From assembly GCA_041395505.1 (NCBI GenBank), contig JAWLAG010000001.1, positions 2,655,559-2,719,558 on the forward strand: a DNA stretch of 64,000 nt. Direction: 5' to 3'. This document shows positions 1 through 8,812 of this stretch, one piece after another (position 1 is the stretch's first letter; each line of letters starts with the position of its first letter). The stretch is from Steroidobacteraceae bacterium (lineage in GTDB: Bacteria > Pseudomonadota > Gammaproteobacteria > Steroidobacterales > Steroidobacteraceae). The translations under genes were made by a program, and so were the position numbers. The notes beneath the pieces are model-generated. The model saw only the letters and a list, made by a program, of their open reading frames with translations, was not told the origin of the DNA and ran no database searches.

Positions 1-443
1 ATTGCGCCCAGTGTCGTCACGGCGTAGTTCACGATGACCAGCGTGCCGACAAATGCGGCGTCATTGCCGGGATTGGCGGCGGCGAAAGCGCCCGGCAACA
101 GTGCGCCCGGACCTGAAAGTATCGCGACGAGCATCGTCGTGCCGCCGCACAAGCCGCCTGCGACGGCAGTCAGACCGGCGCCAACGGGCCGGCGTTCCCG
201 CACCAGTTGCGCGACGACCTGACCCAGGAATATGAACGCAAAGCCGGCCAGCAGTTGCCCCCAGGCGTTCAGCTGCCAGGCAGTCGACGTCAACGCCGGT
301 TGAAGTTTCGCGGTATCGAAAAAATCTCCGACCGTCGCGAATCCCATGCGTGGCTCGAAATAGAACATGTTGGCCAGCTGCAGTGCATACGCCGCAGCCA
401 CGATCAACGCCGCAAAGCCGGCGCGTCGAATCAATCCCGCCAT
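1..443 (-). CDS. Hypothetical multi-pass membrane protein, 3' end cut off by window edge
   Basis: A minus-strand reading frame starts at an ATG (443-441) with a clear GGAGG ribosome binding site 5 bases upstream and stays open to base 1, so the C-terminus lies outside the window. The 147 visible residues contain about four hydrophobic helices (near residues 7-27, 58-76, 83-105 and 120-140) separated by short charged loops (RERRP and similar). No catalytic motif is visible. It stands upstream of no obvious partner; the neighbouring methyltransferase gene is on the same strand and ends about 100 bases before this start. The coding frame is supported by uniform GC-rich third positions. Function not recognised; a small-molecule-sensing or DoxX-like membrane protein is possible but unsupported. 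Confidence 0.6.
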   Translation of the reverse strand, partial: MAGLIRRAGFAALIVAAAYALQLANMFYFEPRMGFATVGDFFDTAKLQPALTSTAWQLNAWGQLLAGFAFIFLGQVVAQLVRERRPVGAGLTAVAGGLCGGTTMLVAILSGPGALLPGAFAAANPGNDAAFVGTLVIVNYAVTTLGA

Positions 444-540
444 GGCAACCTCCAGATGACTACCACACCATTATGGCCTGCCGGTGCACCGCCAAACGCC
501 ACCGCGATGCAACGGCGCCCGACGGGCGGTTGCCGGCCGC

Positions 541-1941
541 CTACTGCTGCCGTGCATCGTCGTGGAGCCGCTGCAGAAACCTGCGTACGGCACTTTCAGC
601 CTCCTGCGCGCCAAGCAGTCGCTGCTCGGTGAGCAACTGCGCCATGTCGCGCAATGAGCGCCGGCCATCGATCAACGACATGAGGTGCGCCTGAACACGA
701 GTCGCCACGACGATGTGCCTCAGCTCCTCGCCATAGGGTACCGGTAAGGTCGCATCGACGAGCCAAGGCGGTGCATGCGAGTGTTCGACAGGCTCGCCCG
801 CCGTGGCACGTTTGCGTGCAAGCCAGCTGACAGCACGTTCGCGTCGCGCGTGCCGGCTGAGCGGCGAGCGCATATAGTCGATTTCGTCCTCGTCGCATCG
901 CTCGATCTCGAAACCTTTCGCGCCGAGTATTTCGCGTGCCTCCTCGAGTGAAATACGTTCGGCAAGAGGTCCAGCCGTGTAGGTCAATGACCCGAAATTG
1001 ATCCAGACAGCGTCGTCGGCCAGAAGATGGTTGACGCGTGTCGCGAAGTCGCTGAGGCGCTCACCGACCACATCGACCAGCCACGGCGTGACGACAGCGC
1101 CCATGCTGCCGGGAGCCACCGGCGGTCGCAGCGCGTCGCCGGCGATGGCATGTAACCCGGCGCGTGACTCCGCCGGAGAGCGTAGTCGCTGCGTGACGGC
1201 ATGATTCTGGATGCTGCTCGGGGCAATTGGAAATTCCATGAGTTCGAGTTCGCGTCCCGCAAACATTTCGCGCGCCACGAACAGCAGCATCGGATTGAAA
1301 TCGAGCGCGAGCGTATACCGCGGATTGAGCGCCTGGTGCAGATCGTAGGCAAGCCGCCCGGCACCAGCGCCGAGAACCAGTACGTCGCGATCCTCCAGGC
1401 AATTGCCAAGCCCGCGGCTCACGATGTCGATTGCGGCTCGATTTTCCGCATCGCCCCAGCACCAGTCGCGATGCAGGTTGGCGTAGTAATTCGTGAGGCC
1501 TTGATCGGCCGGCAATTGCGTGCGCAATGCGAGCAACGTCTCGTAGGCCGCGGTCTGCTGCGTCAGCTGCAGCGGCTCGAGCAAAGCGAGGAGCTGCCGC
1601 GCGTGCGCGAGCTGCGCATCCGCAAGGAGCTGCAGCCGGCGCGCGGTTGCACTGCCCGCGACGGCGTTCTCGCCTGCGATACGGGCCGCATGGGATCGCC
1701 TTTCGATGTCCGCCAGCAGCAGACGCAGGCGCGCCTGCCACTCGCTCAACGCTGCCTGTGGCTCGGCGAACAGCCAGGGAATGCCGCCAAGCATCGGGAA
1801 ACCGCTGCCGCAGGCTTCGCATATCAAGCCCTCGTTGCGCATACGCAGACCGCCGCGCCGGCAGCGCGTGCAATGCAACGGCGGCGGCGCCAGTTCCGGC
1901 TGGGCCTTCGGCGGCACCTCGGACCGTCCGGATCCGCTCAT
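541..1941 (-). CDS. SAM-dependent methyltransferase, N2227-like/carnosine methyltransferase type, with N-terminal zinc ribbon
   Basis: The 466-residue protein begins with a Trm112-like zinc ribbon (CTRC near residue 25 and CEAC near 43, followed by PMLGGIPWLF), a helical middle, and a Rossmann SAM-binding core with the motif VLVLGAGAGRLAYDL near residue 190. The phrases GDALRPP, VTPWLVDVV and WINFGSLTY resemble the N2227/carnosine N-methyltransferase family. The substrate is unknown. ATG at 1941 overlaps the nhaA stop codon (ATGA), which indicates translational coupling; a TTG six codons further upstream is a less likely start. The zinc-ribbon fusion resembles bacterial methyltransferases that act on RNA or peptide substrates, but that is inference. 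Confidence 0.75.
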   Translation of the reverse strand: MSGSGRSEVPPKAQPELAPPPLHCTRCRRGGLRMRNEGLICEACGSGFPMLGGIPWLFAEPQAALSEWQARLRLLLADIERRSHAARIAGENAVAGSATARRLQLLADAQLAHARQLLALLEPLQLTQQTAAYETLLALRTQLPADQGLTNYYANLHRDWCWGDAENRAAIDIVSRGLGNCLEDRDVLVLGAGAGRLAYDLHQALNPRYTLALDFNPMLLFVAREMFAGRELELMEFPIAPSSIQNHAVTQRLRSPAESRAGLHAIAGDALRPPVAPGSMGAVVTPWLVDVVGERLSDFATRVNHLLADDAVWINFGSLTYTAGPLAERISLEEAREILGAKGFEIERCDEDEIDYMRSPLSRHARRERAVSWLARKRATAGEPVEHSHAPPWLVDATLPVPYGEELRHIVVATRVQAHLMSLIDGRRSLRDMAQLLTEQRLLGAQEAESAVRRFLQRLHDDARQQ

Positions 1942-3122
1942 CGCCGTGGCAGTGCCCAATGCAGCAGGAGCGCGCCGAGCGCGCCAGCGAGCAGCGATCC
2001 CGCGAGTACACCCGCCTTGGCAGCCTCGAAATACTGCGCAGGCGCAGTTTCGAAGGCGAGGCTCGCAATAAAAAGACTCATCGTGAAGCCGATCCCGGCA
2101 ACGGCACTCAGCGCCAGCAATTGCAGTACCGGAATCGCGCTGCGCTTCGTGACAGGCATGAGCGCGTTGACGATGATCAAAGCGAGAAAGATCCCGAGCG
2201 ACTTGCCGACGACCAGTCCGGTCGCGGCGCCCGTGGCAACACCGGCTGGCAACTCGGCACTCTGTAATGCGCCAAGATCAAGGCCAGCGTTGGCCAGCGC
2301 AAACAGGGGCAATACACCATAGGCCACCCAGGGATGCAGCAGGTCTTCGATCAGGCTGGCGGGCGCGGGCGCGCTGCCCTTGTCCGGACGCAGCGGCAGC
2401 GCGAAGGCGGTTATCACGCCGGCGAGTGTCGCGTGAACGCCCGACTTGAGCACCGACACCCACAGCACGACGCCGAGCAGCAAATAGGCACCGGGCCGCA
2501 TCACCGACGCGCGATTGAGAATCAACATGACGAGCACGACGATGGCTGCAACCGCGAGCATTCGCGCAGACAAGTCTTCGGTATAGAAAAGGGCGATGAT
2601 CACGATCGCCGCGAGATCGTCGATCACTGCGATAGCGGTCAGCAGGACCTTGAGTGCAAGCGGCACCCGGGCGGCAAAAAGCGCCAACACCGCCAGCGAG
2701 AACGCAATATCGGTCGCCGCCGGAATGGCCCAGCCGCGCAACGCAATTGGATCGGCGCCGGTCCAATAGCTATACACCAGGGCCGGCAGCACGATCCCGC
2801 CCACGGCACCGGCAAATGGCAGAATGCGCTGCTGGAGGCTCGCTAGCTCGCCGGTCAGGAACTCGCGCTTGATTTCGAGGCCCACTAGCAGGAAGAACAC
2901 GGCCATCAGGCCGTCGTTGACCCACATCAGCAAGGGTTTGACGAGCTGGAAGTCGGCAAAAACAAAACCAACCCGCGTGCGCCAGAAGTCGTCGTAGATC
3001 GCGCCCAGCGGCGAATTGCTCACCAAAAGCGCCAACGCGGCGGCGCCCATGACCAGGAGTCCGGCGGAAGACTCCAGTTTGAGAAATTTGTTGAGCGCGC
3101 CTTGCAAGACCATGGCACGCAT
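1938..3122 (-). CDS. nhaA: Na+/H+ antiporter NhaA
   Basis: This 394-residue inner-membrane protein exchanges sodium for protons to control cytoplasmic pH and sodium. It has about 12 transmembrane segments and the family's ion-binding residues: D138 in the TD-containing broken helix (PAATDIAFSLAV) and the adjacent pair D168-D169 in AVIDDLAAIV, matching the essential aspartates of Escherichia coli NhaA. The NDGLMAVFFLLVGLEIKREF segment near residue 70 is also typical. Its length is normal for the family. The 3' end overlaps the methyltransferase gene by four bases, so the two are probably co-transcribed; no functional link is evident. Confidence 0.96.
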   Translation of the reverse strand: MRAMVLQGALNKFLKLESSAGLLVMGAAALALLVSNSPLGAIYDDFWRTRVGFVFADFQLVKPLLMWVNDGLMAVFFLLVGLEIKREFLTGELASLQQRILPFAGAVGGIVLPALVYSYWTGADPIALRGWAIPAATDIAFSLAVLALFAARVPLALKVLLTAIAVIDDLAAIVIIALFYTEDLSARMLAVAAIVVLVMLILNRASVMRPGAYLLLGVVLWVSVLKSGVHATLAGVITAFALPLRPDKGSAPAPASLIEDLLHPWVAYGVLPLFALANAGLDLGALQSAELPAGVATGAATGLVVGKSLGIFLALIIVNALMPVTKRSAIPVLQLLALSAVAGIGFTMSLFIASLAFETAPAQYFEAAKAGVLAGSLLAGALGALLLHWALPRR

Positions 3123-3202
3123 GGTACCGCGAATATGCGGCAGGATGCCCGGGATCAGGGACTGGCTGCTTGAATCCCTCGTGCCACCTGTGCAGAGCTT
3201 GC

Positions 3203-3751
3203 CTAGATGCTCTGCGCCTGGTATTCGAGTTCCTCGAGTTGACGCGCGGCAATCACGCGATCACGAGTCAGCTCGATGCGCCGCAGCACTGCGACGGCGC
3301 GTTCCTTGTCGCTGGATTCCTTGTCAGCGATCACGCCATCGACAGATCCCAGTTCGTGGTCGATCTGATTGAGTCGGTAGCGGGCGCGGTAGAGCGCCTG
3401 GCCAAGCGCGTAGGTCGCATGAAAACCGTTATCCGGGTCGTCGTCGCATACACCGTAGTAGCGCGAGCCTGAATTGCCGACCGCGAAACCGTTTTGCGCC
3501 GTGCAATAGGCCCCGAGCCCTGCGGCTCGTCCATCCAGATAGCGTGTGCGATCGGGTGCTACGCCGTGTTCGCCACAGGCCTTGGCGTGCGTGACGAGCC
3601 GGTCACCTGGAAATCCCTGCCGGCCATCGCGGTAGCCGATGTCGTACCAGTCGGCATAGCGACACTCGTCCTTGGACAGACTTGCACAACCTGTCTGCAG
3701 CAGCGTCGCGGACAGGACCAACAGACCCAACATGGATTTGATGTTTCGCAT
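3203..3751 (-). CDS. DUF2799-type lipoprotein
   Basis: The 182-residue product begins with a lipoprotein signal (MRNIKSMLGLLVLSATLLQTGC) whose modified cysteine would be C22; the -3 residue is glutamine, slightly off the usual lipobox. The mature part has the DUF2799 pattern: CRYADWYDIGYRDGRQG, then a Gly/Asp-rich repeat with YLDGRAAGLGAYC and RYYGVC, ending in a charged helical coiled region (about residues 120-175). ATG at 3751 is chosen over an upstream in-frame start because it places the hydrophobic signal at the N-terminus. Location is probably the periplasmic face of an outer or inner membrane. Function is unknown for the family. Confidence 0.8.
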   Translation of the reverse strand: MRNIKSMLGLLVLSATLLQTGCASLSKDECRYADWYDIGYRDGRQGFPGDRLVTHAKACGEHGVAPDRTRYLDGRAAGLGAYCTAQNGFAVGNSGSRYYGVCDDDPDNGFHATYALGQALYRARYRLNQIDHELGSVDGVIADKESSDKERAVAVLRRIELTRDRVIAARQLEELEYQAQSI

Positions 3752-3844
3752 GGGGCATAGCTTGCTACCGCTGCAATGAATGGTCAGTGAACCGCAGCGG
3801 CTCAACCACGGTCCAACCGTGCCTGCGTCACAGCTTGGCGTCGT

Positions 3845-5146
3845 TCAGATTTTACTTAAACCGAGCTCGAGGTCCGCGATCAGGTCGTCCGCGTTTTCGA
3901 TGCCTACCGAAATGCGAATCAGCGCATCCGTGACCCCCAACCGATCTCGCGTCTCCTTCGGCACGCCGGAGTGAGTCGTCGACGCCGGGTGAGAGATGAG
4001 TGTTTCCGTGCCACCCAGGCTCACTGCGAGCTTCATGACCGAGAGCGAGTCCAGGAACTGAAATGCCTCGCGTTCTCCGCCTCGAACAGTGAACGAGAAG
4101 GTTGATCCGGCGCTCTGGCATTGCCGCTCGAATACCTTGCGCCGTGGATCGTCGGCGGCGAGAAATCCGAGGTAATTCACCGCAGCGATCTTCGCATGAT
4201 TGCGCAGATATCCGGCAACCTGCTGTGCATTGTCGGCCGATTTGTGCATGCGCAGCGCAAGCGTTTCCATCGAACGCATGATCATCCACGCGGTGTTCGG
4301 ATCGAGCTGAGTGCCAAAACTCGAACGCAGCGCCCGGATCGGCCCGAGCGCCGCTTTCGAACCCACCACCCCACCTGCCACCAGATCTGAATGACCACCA
4401 ACATATTTGGTGAGTGAATAAATCACGATATCGGCGCCATGCTCGAGCGGGCGCTGGTAAACAGGCCCGAGAAACGTATTGTCGACCGCGAGCATCGGAC
4501 GCTCCCCGCCCTGCTCGGCCTGCAGCCAGTCTGCGCTCTCACGCCACAATGCCAGGTCCACCAGGCCATTGGTCGGATTCGCAGGCGTTTCGGTCATAAG
4601 CAGGCTCACGCGACCACCGTTGTTGCGAGCCATGGCGAGTGCCTTTTCGGCGCCGCGTCGCACGGCCTTTGCATCGCAACCGTCACTCACGCTGACGCTG
4701 TGGATTCGATAATTGGGCAGCGTCTTCTCGAGCAAGGTCTCCGTGCCACCATACAAGGGTTGACTGCACAGCAGAACATCACCCGGCCGCGCATAGCTCC
4801 AGATCGTCGTCGAGATCGCGGACATGCCGCTGGACAACACCATGGCCGTCTCACCGCCCTCCCACAACGCCAACCTGTCTTCGAGCACCTCCAGGTTGGG
4901 ATTGTTGAAACGCGAGTAGACCAGCCCTGCTTCCTTGCCCGGCGGTGGCTGGCGCCGGCCGGACGTGTAGTCGAAGAAATCCTTGCCATCCTGCGCACTG
5001 CGGAACACGAAGGTGGAAGTCAGGAAAATGGGCGGCTTGAGCGCGCCTTCGGACAGGTTGGGGTCGTAACCGAAACCCATCATCTGGGTCTCGGGCGCCA
5101 GCGTGCGTTCGCCGACCTTGCGCTTGTGGTAGCTATCGTATGCCAT
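3845..5146 (-). CDS. Cystathionine gamma-synthase/methionine gamma-lyase family PLP enzyme
   Basis: A 433-residue fold-type I PLP enzyme of the Cys/Met metabolism family. The Schiff-base lysine is in SLTKYVGGHSDLVAGG (K247), the cofactor-stacking region is SSGMSAIST near residue 107, and AVDNTF carries the aspartate that pairs with the pyridine nitrogen. YSRFNNPN near residue 78 is the usual YGRxxNPT-like substrate-phosphate loop, here with F-N instead of T-x. The start ATG (5146) has GAGGAT upstream; a TTG five codons earlier is less likely. It probably performs trans-sulfuration or gamma-elimination of a sulfur amino acid; sequence alone does not separate synthase from lyase. It is transcribed alone or with the downstream lipoprotein. 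Confidence 0.85.
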   Translation of the reverse strand: MAYDSYHKRKVGERTLAPETQMMGFGYDPNLSEGALKPPIFLTSTFVFRSAQDGKDFFDYTSGRRQPPPGKEAGLVYSRFNNPNLEVLEDRLALWEGGETAMVLSSGMSAISTTIWSYARPGDVLLCSQPLYGGTETLLEKTLPNYRIHSVSVSDGCDAKAVRRGAEKALAMARNNGGRVSLLMTETPANPTNGLVDLALWRESADWLQAEQGGERPMLAVDNTFLGPVYQRPLEHGADIVIYSLTKYVGGHSDLVAGGVVGSKAALGPIRALRSSFGTQLDPNTAWMIMRSMETLALRMHKSADNAQQVAGYLRNHAKIAAVNYLGFLAADDPRRKVFERQCQSAGSTFSFTVRGGEREAFQFLDSLSVMKLAVSLGGTETLISHPASTTHSGVPKETRDRLGVTDALIRISVGIENADDLIADLELGLSKI

Positions 5147-5211
5147 GCGATCCTCGCTCAAATAAGGTTGGTCGTGTAATCGACCGATACCTCATTGTCG
5201 CGCAATGGGGA

Positions 5212-6207
5212 TCAGATCGTCACGACGATCTTGCCGATGGCGCGTCGCTCGGAAAGCTGCGCAATTGCATCACCGCCGCGCGCGAGCGGGAATCGCGCTT
5301 GAATGCGCGGTCGGATGCGGCCATCTCGATACAACTCGAGCAGCTCATCCACCAATCGTGCCGCGGCCTGCCGTTCACGCTGCAACCAGGCGCCGAAGGC
5401 GACCCCGACGATCTGACAGCTTTTGAGCAAGGGCAGATTCAGCGGTATGGCCGGGATGCCGGCTGGAAAGCCCATGACCAGAAAACGACCGCCCCAGTTG
5501 AGGCAACGCAGCGCGGGCTCCGAATAGCTGCCACCGACGTTGTCCGCCACCAGGTCGCAACCGCCGCCTGTGGCCAGTTTGAATTGCGCCGCGAGTTCGC
5601 GTTGTGCATTGCGATCGAGCGGGCCCGCCGGATAGATCAGTACCTCGTCAACTCCGAGATCGCGAACGAAATCCGCCTTGGGCATCGATGAAACAGCGCC
5701 GATGATGCCGGCACCGTGGGCCCTGGCAATTTCGATGCTTGCAACTCCGAGCCCCCCGGCAGCACCCAGCACGAGCACGGATTCTCCCCGGCGTAGCTGA
5801 CCGCGCCGCGTCAACGCATAGTGAGCTGTGCCGTAGGTCATCAGCAGGGACGCGGCCTCATCCATCGGCATGCCCGGGGGCACATGCAGGCACTCCGCTG
5901 CGGGCAGACGGAGGCGCTCGGCCAGAGCGCCGCTCACGCACCACCCGAAGACCCGATCGCCGGCTTTGAACTTCTGTACGCCCGCACCTACTGCTACGAC
6001 TGTGCCTGCGAACTCGCCGCCGGGCGCGAACGGCCGGGCAGGCCGACGCTGGTAGCGATCCGCGATGATCAGCACATCGGGGAAGTTGATGCCGACGGCC
6101 TCCACGGCTACGAGAACCTCGAGTACATCTGGCGCACCCGGGTCGGGTATGTCCATTAGGCGCAAAGTCTTGGGACCTCCGGGAGTCGTTGACATGAGTG
6201 CGCGCAT
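5212..6207 (-). CDS. NADPH:quinone oxidoreductase (zinc-independent MDR family)
   Basis: The 331-residue protein is a medium-chain dehydrogenase/reductase of the quinone reductase type. The N-terminal GroES-like part has GINFPDVLIIADRYQ and PGGEFAGTVVAVG, and lacks the catalytic and structural zinc cysteines of alcohol dehydrogenases. The nucleotide-binding motif is VLVLGAAGGLGVASIEIA. It probably reduces quinones or alpha,beta-unsaturated carbonyls with NADPH in the cytoplasm. The start at 6207 (MRALMSTTPGG) is chosen because family members begin with MKAL-like residues; upstream in-frame codons encode an Arg-rich stretch that runs into the promoter shared with the divergent gene at 6317. 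Confidence 0.88.
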   Translation of the reverse strand: MRALMSTTPGGPKTLRLMDIPDPGAPDVLEVLVAVEAVGINFPDVLIIADRYQRRPARPFAPGGEFAGTVVAVGAGVQKFKAGDRVFGWCVSGALAERLRLPAAECLHVPPGMPMDEAASLLMTYGTAHYALTRRGQLRRGESVLVLGAAGGLGVASIEIARAHGAGIIGAVSSMPKADFVRDLGVDEVLIYPAGPLDRNAQRELAAQFKLATGGGCDLVADNVGGSYSEPALRCLNWGGRFLVMGFPAGIPAIPLNLPLLKSCQIVGVAFGAWLQRERQAAARLVDELLELYRDGRIRPRIQARFPLARGGDAIAQLSERRAIGKIVVTI

Positions 6208-6316
6208 TCGCTCATTAAATCGCCTGCGTTGCGCCCGCGCCACCCCAATTTGCCGTCGCATGCGGGAAGTGACGAACGGGATTGACAGCCATTCGCACGA
6301 GGCAGATTCTCCGCGC

Positions 6317-7429
6317 ATGACTCAAACACTCTGGATAGGCACGCGCAAAGGCGTATTCACCTTGCGTCCGGATGCGCGCCGCCGCAGCTGGCGACTCGCT
6401 GGCCCGCAATTCTTAGGCCATGTCATCCACCACGTCGTCCAGGATCCACGCGAACCCAGGCGTCTGGTGATCGGCGCGCGCACGGGCCACCTGGGTCCAA
6501 CGGTTTATCACTCGGCCGATCGCGGCCGCAGCTGGAAAGAATCCGCTGCACCCCCGGCTTTTCGCAAAGCGGGTGATGGCGAAGCCGGCCGCGCGGTGCA
6601 GCGTGTTTTCTGGTTGACACCGGGCCACGCGGACGAACCGGGGGTCTGGTATGCCGGCAGTTCGCCGGCCGGCTTGTTCCGCTCGGCCGACCATGGGGAT
6701 CATTGGGAACCCGTAACCGGATTCAACGATCACCCGATGCTCGCGCAATGGGCACCAGGCTCCGGTACACCAGACGGAGAGTTCCTGCACTCGATCCTGG
6801 TCGACCCACGCGACCCCGCACACCTATATATAGGGATCTCGGTCGGCGGCGTGTTCGAGTCGACGACGGCCGGCCGCGACTGGATGCCTCTCAATCTCGG
6901 TTGCGACGCCGACTGGCTGCCGAGCCCCGATACGGAGTTCGGTCACGACCCGCATTGTGTCGTGCAGCACCCGAAGCATCCGGACCGGTTGTACCAGCAA
7001 AACCATTGCGGCATCTATCGGCTGGATAGACCGCAACAGCGCTGGCAGCGAATCGGCCGCGCCATGCCGAAGAAGATCGGCGATATTGGGTTTCCCATCG
7101 TTTTGCACCGCGATGATCCGGATACTGCCTGGGTCGTGCCGATGGATGGCACGACCGTGTGGCCACGCACCTCCATCGCTGGCCGACCTGCTGTCTACAT
7201 GACGCGCAATGGCGGTCGGAGCTGGCAGCGCCAGGATCGCGGCCTGCCGCGCTCGAAAGCATGGTTGACCGTGCTGCGACAGGCCATGTGCCGCGACGAC
7301 CACGATAACACCGGACTCTATTTCGGCACGACCAGCGGCGAGATCTGGGCGAGCACCAATGCCGGCAGGAACTGGCGCTGTATTGCCCGTCACCTGCCGA
7401 GCGTGTTTTCAGTCACGCATGGGCGCTGA
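6317..7429 (+). CDS. BNR/WD40-like beta-propeller protein (sialidase-fold, non-sialidase)
   Basis: The 370-residue protein contains several Asp-box/BNR repeats: SADRGRSWKE, SADHGDHWEP, TTAGRDWMP, TRNGGRSWQR and TNAGRNWRC, spaced through the chain as in six-bladed propellers. Glycosidase catalytic residues are not recognisable and there is no signal peptide, so it is likely a cytoplasmic protein and not a sialidase. The start ATG at 6317 follows a GGCAGAT leader; longer in-frame extension upstream would overlap the divergent promoter. Its last 11 bases overlap the MoaD-like gene, which in turn overlaps a ThiF-rhodanese gene, so the three form one translation-coupled unit with a probable role in sulfur transfer (inference). 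Confidence 0.8.
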   Translation: MTQTLWIGTRKGVFTLRPDARRRSWRLAGPQFLGHVIHHVVQDPREPRRLVIGARTGHLGPTVYHSADRGRSWKESAAPPAFRKAGDGEAGRAVQRVFWLTPGHADEPGVWYAGSSPAGLFRSADHGDHWEPVTGFNDHPMLAQWAPGSGTPDGEFLHSILVDPRDPAHLYIGISVGGVFESTTAGRDWMPLNLGCDADWLPSPDTEFGHDPHCVVQHPKHPDRLYQQNHCGIYRLDRPQQRWQRIGRAMPKKIGDIGFPIVLHRDDPDTAWVVPMDGTTVWPRTSIAGRPAVYMTRNGGRSWQRQDRGLPRSKAWLTVLRQAMCRDDHDNTGLYFGTTSGEIWASTNAGRNWRCIARHLPSVFSVTHGR

Positions 7430-7691
7430 GTGCAAGGTCAACATCCCTAGTCCGTTGCGATCGTACACCCACGATGCAGCAACCGTCGCGGCGCGCGGCG
7501 ATAATGTCGATGCGATATTGCGTGATCTCGATGCCCGCTACAGTGGACTTCGCTTTCGCATCATCGATGAGCAGGACGCGATTCGCCCCCATATTCGCAT
7601 CTATGTGAACGAGACGGTTGCATCTGACATCGGCATGTCGGTTCGACCGGGCGCTACGCTACACCTGATCTGCGCGCTGTCGGGCGGTTGA
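7419..7691 (+). CDS. MoaD/ThiS-family sulfur-carrier protein
   Basis: A 90-residue beta-grasp protein ending in the diagnostic Gly-Gly (ALSGG), the site that is adenylated and converted to a thiocarboxylate by a ThiF/MoeB-type enzyme. Typical features are the N-terminal strand ending in PSPLRSYT, the helix VDAILRDLDARYSG, and IRIYVNETVASDIG leading to the C-terminal strand LHLICALSGG. ATG at 7419 lies inside the end of the BNR gene, and the stop codon overlaps the TTG start of the ThiF gene (TTGA). It is not accompanied here by moaE, thiG or other molybdopterin or thiazole genes, so the final acceptor of the sulfur is unknown. Confidence 0.85.
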   Translation: MGAECKVNIPSPLRSYTHDAATVAARGDNVDAILRDLDARYSGLRFRIIDEQDAIRPHIRIYVNETVASDIGMSVRPGATLHLICALSGG

Positions 7692-8809
7692 CCGTGGCGC
7701 TGTCGACGGATGACCTTGCGCGCTATCAGCGCCATCTGTCACTCCCGGAGATTGGCGCCGAAGGACAGGAGCGGCTCGGTAACGCGCTGGTCGGCATCGT
7801 CGGCATGGGCGGCCTGGGCTCCCCCGCGGCGCTCTACCTCGCGGCTGCCGGCATCGGGCGATTGCGGCTCATCGACCACGATGCAGTTGACCTCAGCAAT
7901 CTGCAGCGTCAGGTTCTCTACGCAACCGCAGATATTGGCGCGGCCAAGGTCGAGTGCGCCCGTGCACGCCTGCAGGCGCTGAATCCTGCCATCGAGGTCA
8001 CGGCATGCAACGAGGCCGTGGGCGCGCTGAATGCCGGGCGACTGCTCGGCGACTGCGACGTGGTCGTCGACGGCACGGATCGCCTTGCCGCACGCTACCT
8101 CGTCAATGATGCCTGCGTGCTGTTGGGGCGTACGCTGGTGAGCGCGGCGATTCATCGCTTCGAAGGCCAGATGCTGACGGTCGTTCCGGGAAAGGGACCC
8201 TGTTACCGCTGCCTTTTTGCGGAATCAGCCGACGGCCTGGTACCGAACTGCGCCGATGCGGGTGTGCTCGGCGTATTACCCGGGGTCATGGGATGCCTGC
8301 AGGCAACCGAGGTCATCAAGCTCATCACCGCAATTGGTGAGCCGCTGGTCGGTCGGCTGCTGGTTTTCGATGCACTGGCCATGAGTTTCAGGCGATTTGC
8401 CGTCGAGCGACGGGTCGATTGTGCCGTCTGCGGCGATTCGCCGAGCATACGCACGCTCCGTTCCCATGCCGCTGCGACAGTTTCGCGCATGTCAGCGAGT
8501 GAGTTGTCACGATCCGCCGAACGGATCAGGCGCGGTGATCTCGCCGTCGTCGATGTTCGCGAAGAGCATGAATTCGTCGCAGGACATCTGCCAGGCGCGA
8601 TCAATATCCCACTGGCGCAACTGCCGACGCGATTGCACGAATTGCCGGTCTGCGAAGCGTTGGTGATGCTGTGCCGCAGCGGCGGCCGCAGCGAAGAGGC
8701 CTGTCAGGCCGCCTTGCGCGCCGGCGTGAACGGCGTATTCAATCTCGATGGAGGCTTGCTCGCCTGGGCCCGCGACATCGACCCCTCGCTGCGCGTTGTC
8801 GATCCCTAG
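7688..8809 (+). CDS. ThiF/MoeB adenylyltransferase fused to a C-terminal rhodanese domain
   Basis: The 373-residue fusion has an E1-like adenylation domain (residues 1-250) and a rhodanese domain (about 275-370). Visible residues are the ATP-binding loop GMGGLG (39-44), D131 of the DGTDR motif, the catalytic-type cysteine C188 (PNCADAGVLG), zinc-site pairs C172/C175 and C245/C248, and the rhodanese persulfide loop CRSGGRS with C329. Such proteins activate the C-terminal glycine of a MoaD/ThiS carrier and then transfer sulfur from the rhodanese cysteine. The start is a TTG whose bases overlap the MoaD-like stop codon; GTG two codons later is the alternative. The tight coupling to the carrier gene says they act together. 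Confidence 0.9.
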   Translation: MTVALSTDDLARYQRHLSLPEIGAEGQERLGNALVGIVGMGGLGSPAALYLAAAGIGRLRLIDHDAVDLSNLQRQVLYATADIGAAKVECARARLQALNPAIEVTACNEAVGALNAGRLLGDCDVVVDGTDRLAARYLVNDACVLLGRTLVSAAIHRFEGQMLTVVPGKGPCYRCLFAESADGLVPNCADAGVLGVLPGVMGCLQATEVIKLITAIGEPLVGRLLVFDALAMSFRRFAVERRVDCAVCGDSPSIRTLRSHAAATVSRMSASELSRSAERIRRGDLAVVDVREEHEFVAGHLPGAINIPLAQLPTRLHELPVCEALVMLCRSGGRSEEACQAALRAGVNGVFNLDGGLLAWARDIDPSLRVVDP

Positions 8810-8812
8810 AAA

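Noticed and set aside
1201..2322. 373-codon plus-strand frame
   Set aside because: Opposite to the methyltransferase and NhaA genes; composition is typical of an antisense shadow in GC-rich DNA.
6317..7429. BNR protein as a sialidase
   Set aside because: Asp-box repeats are present but the arginine triad and catalytic residues are not recognisable and there is no export signal.
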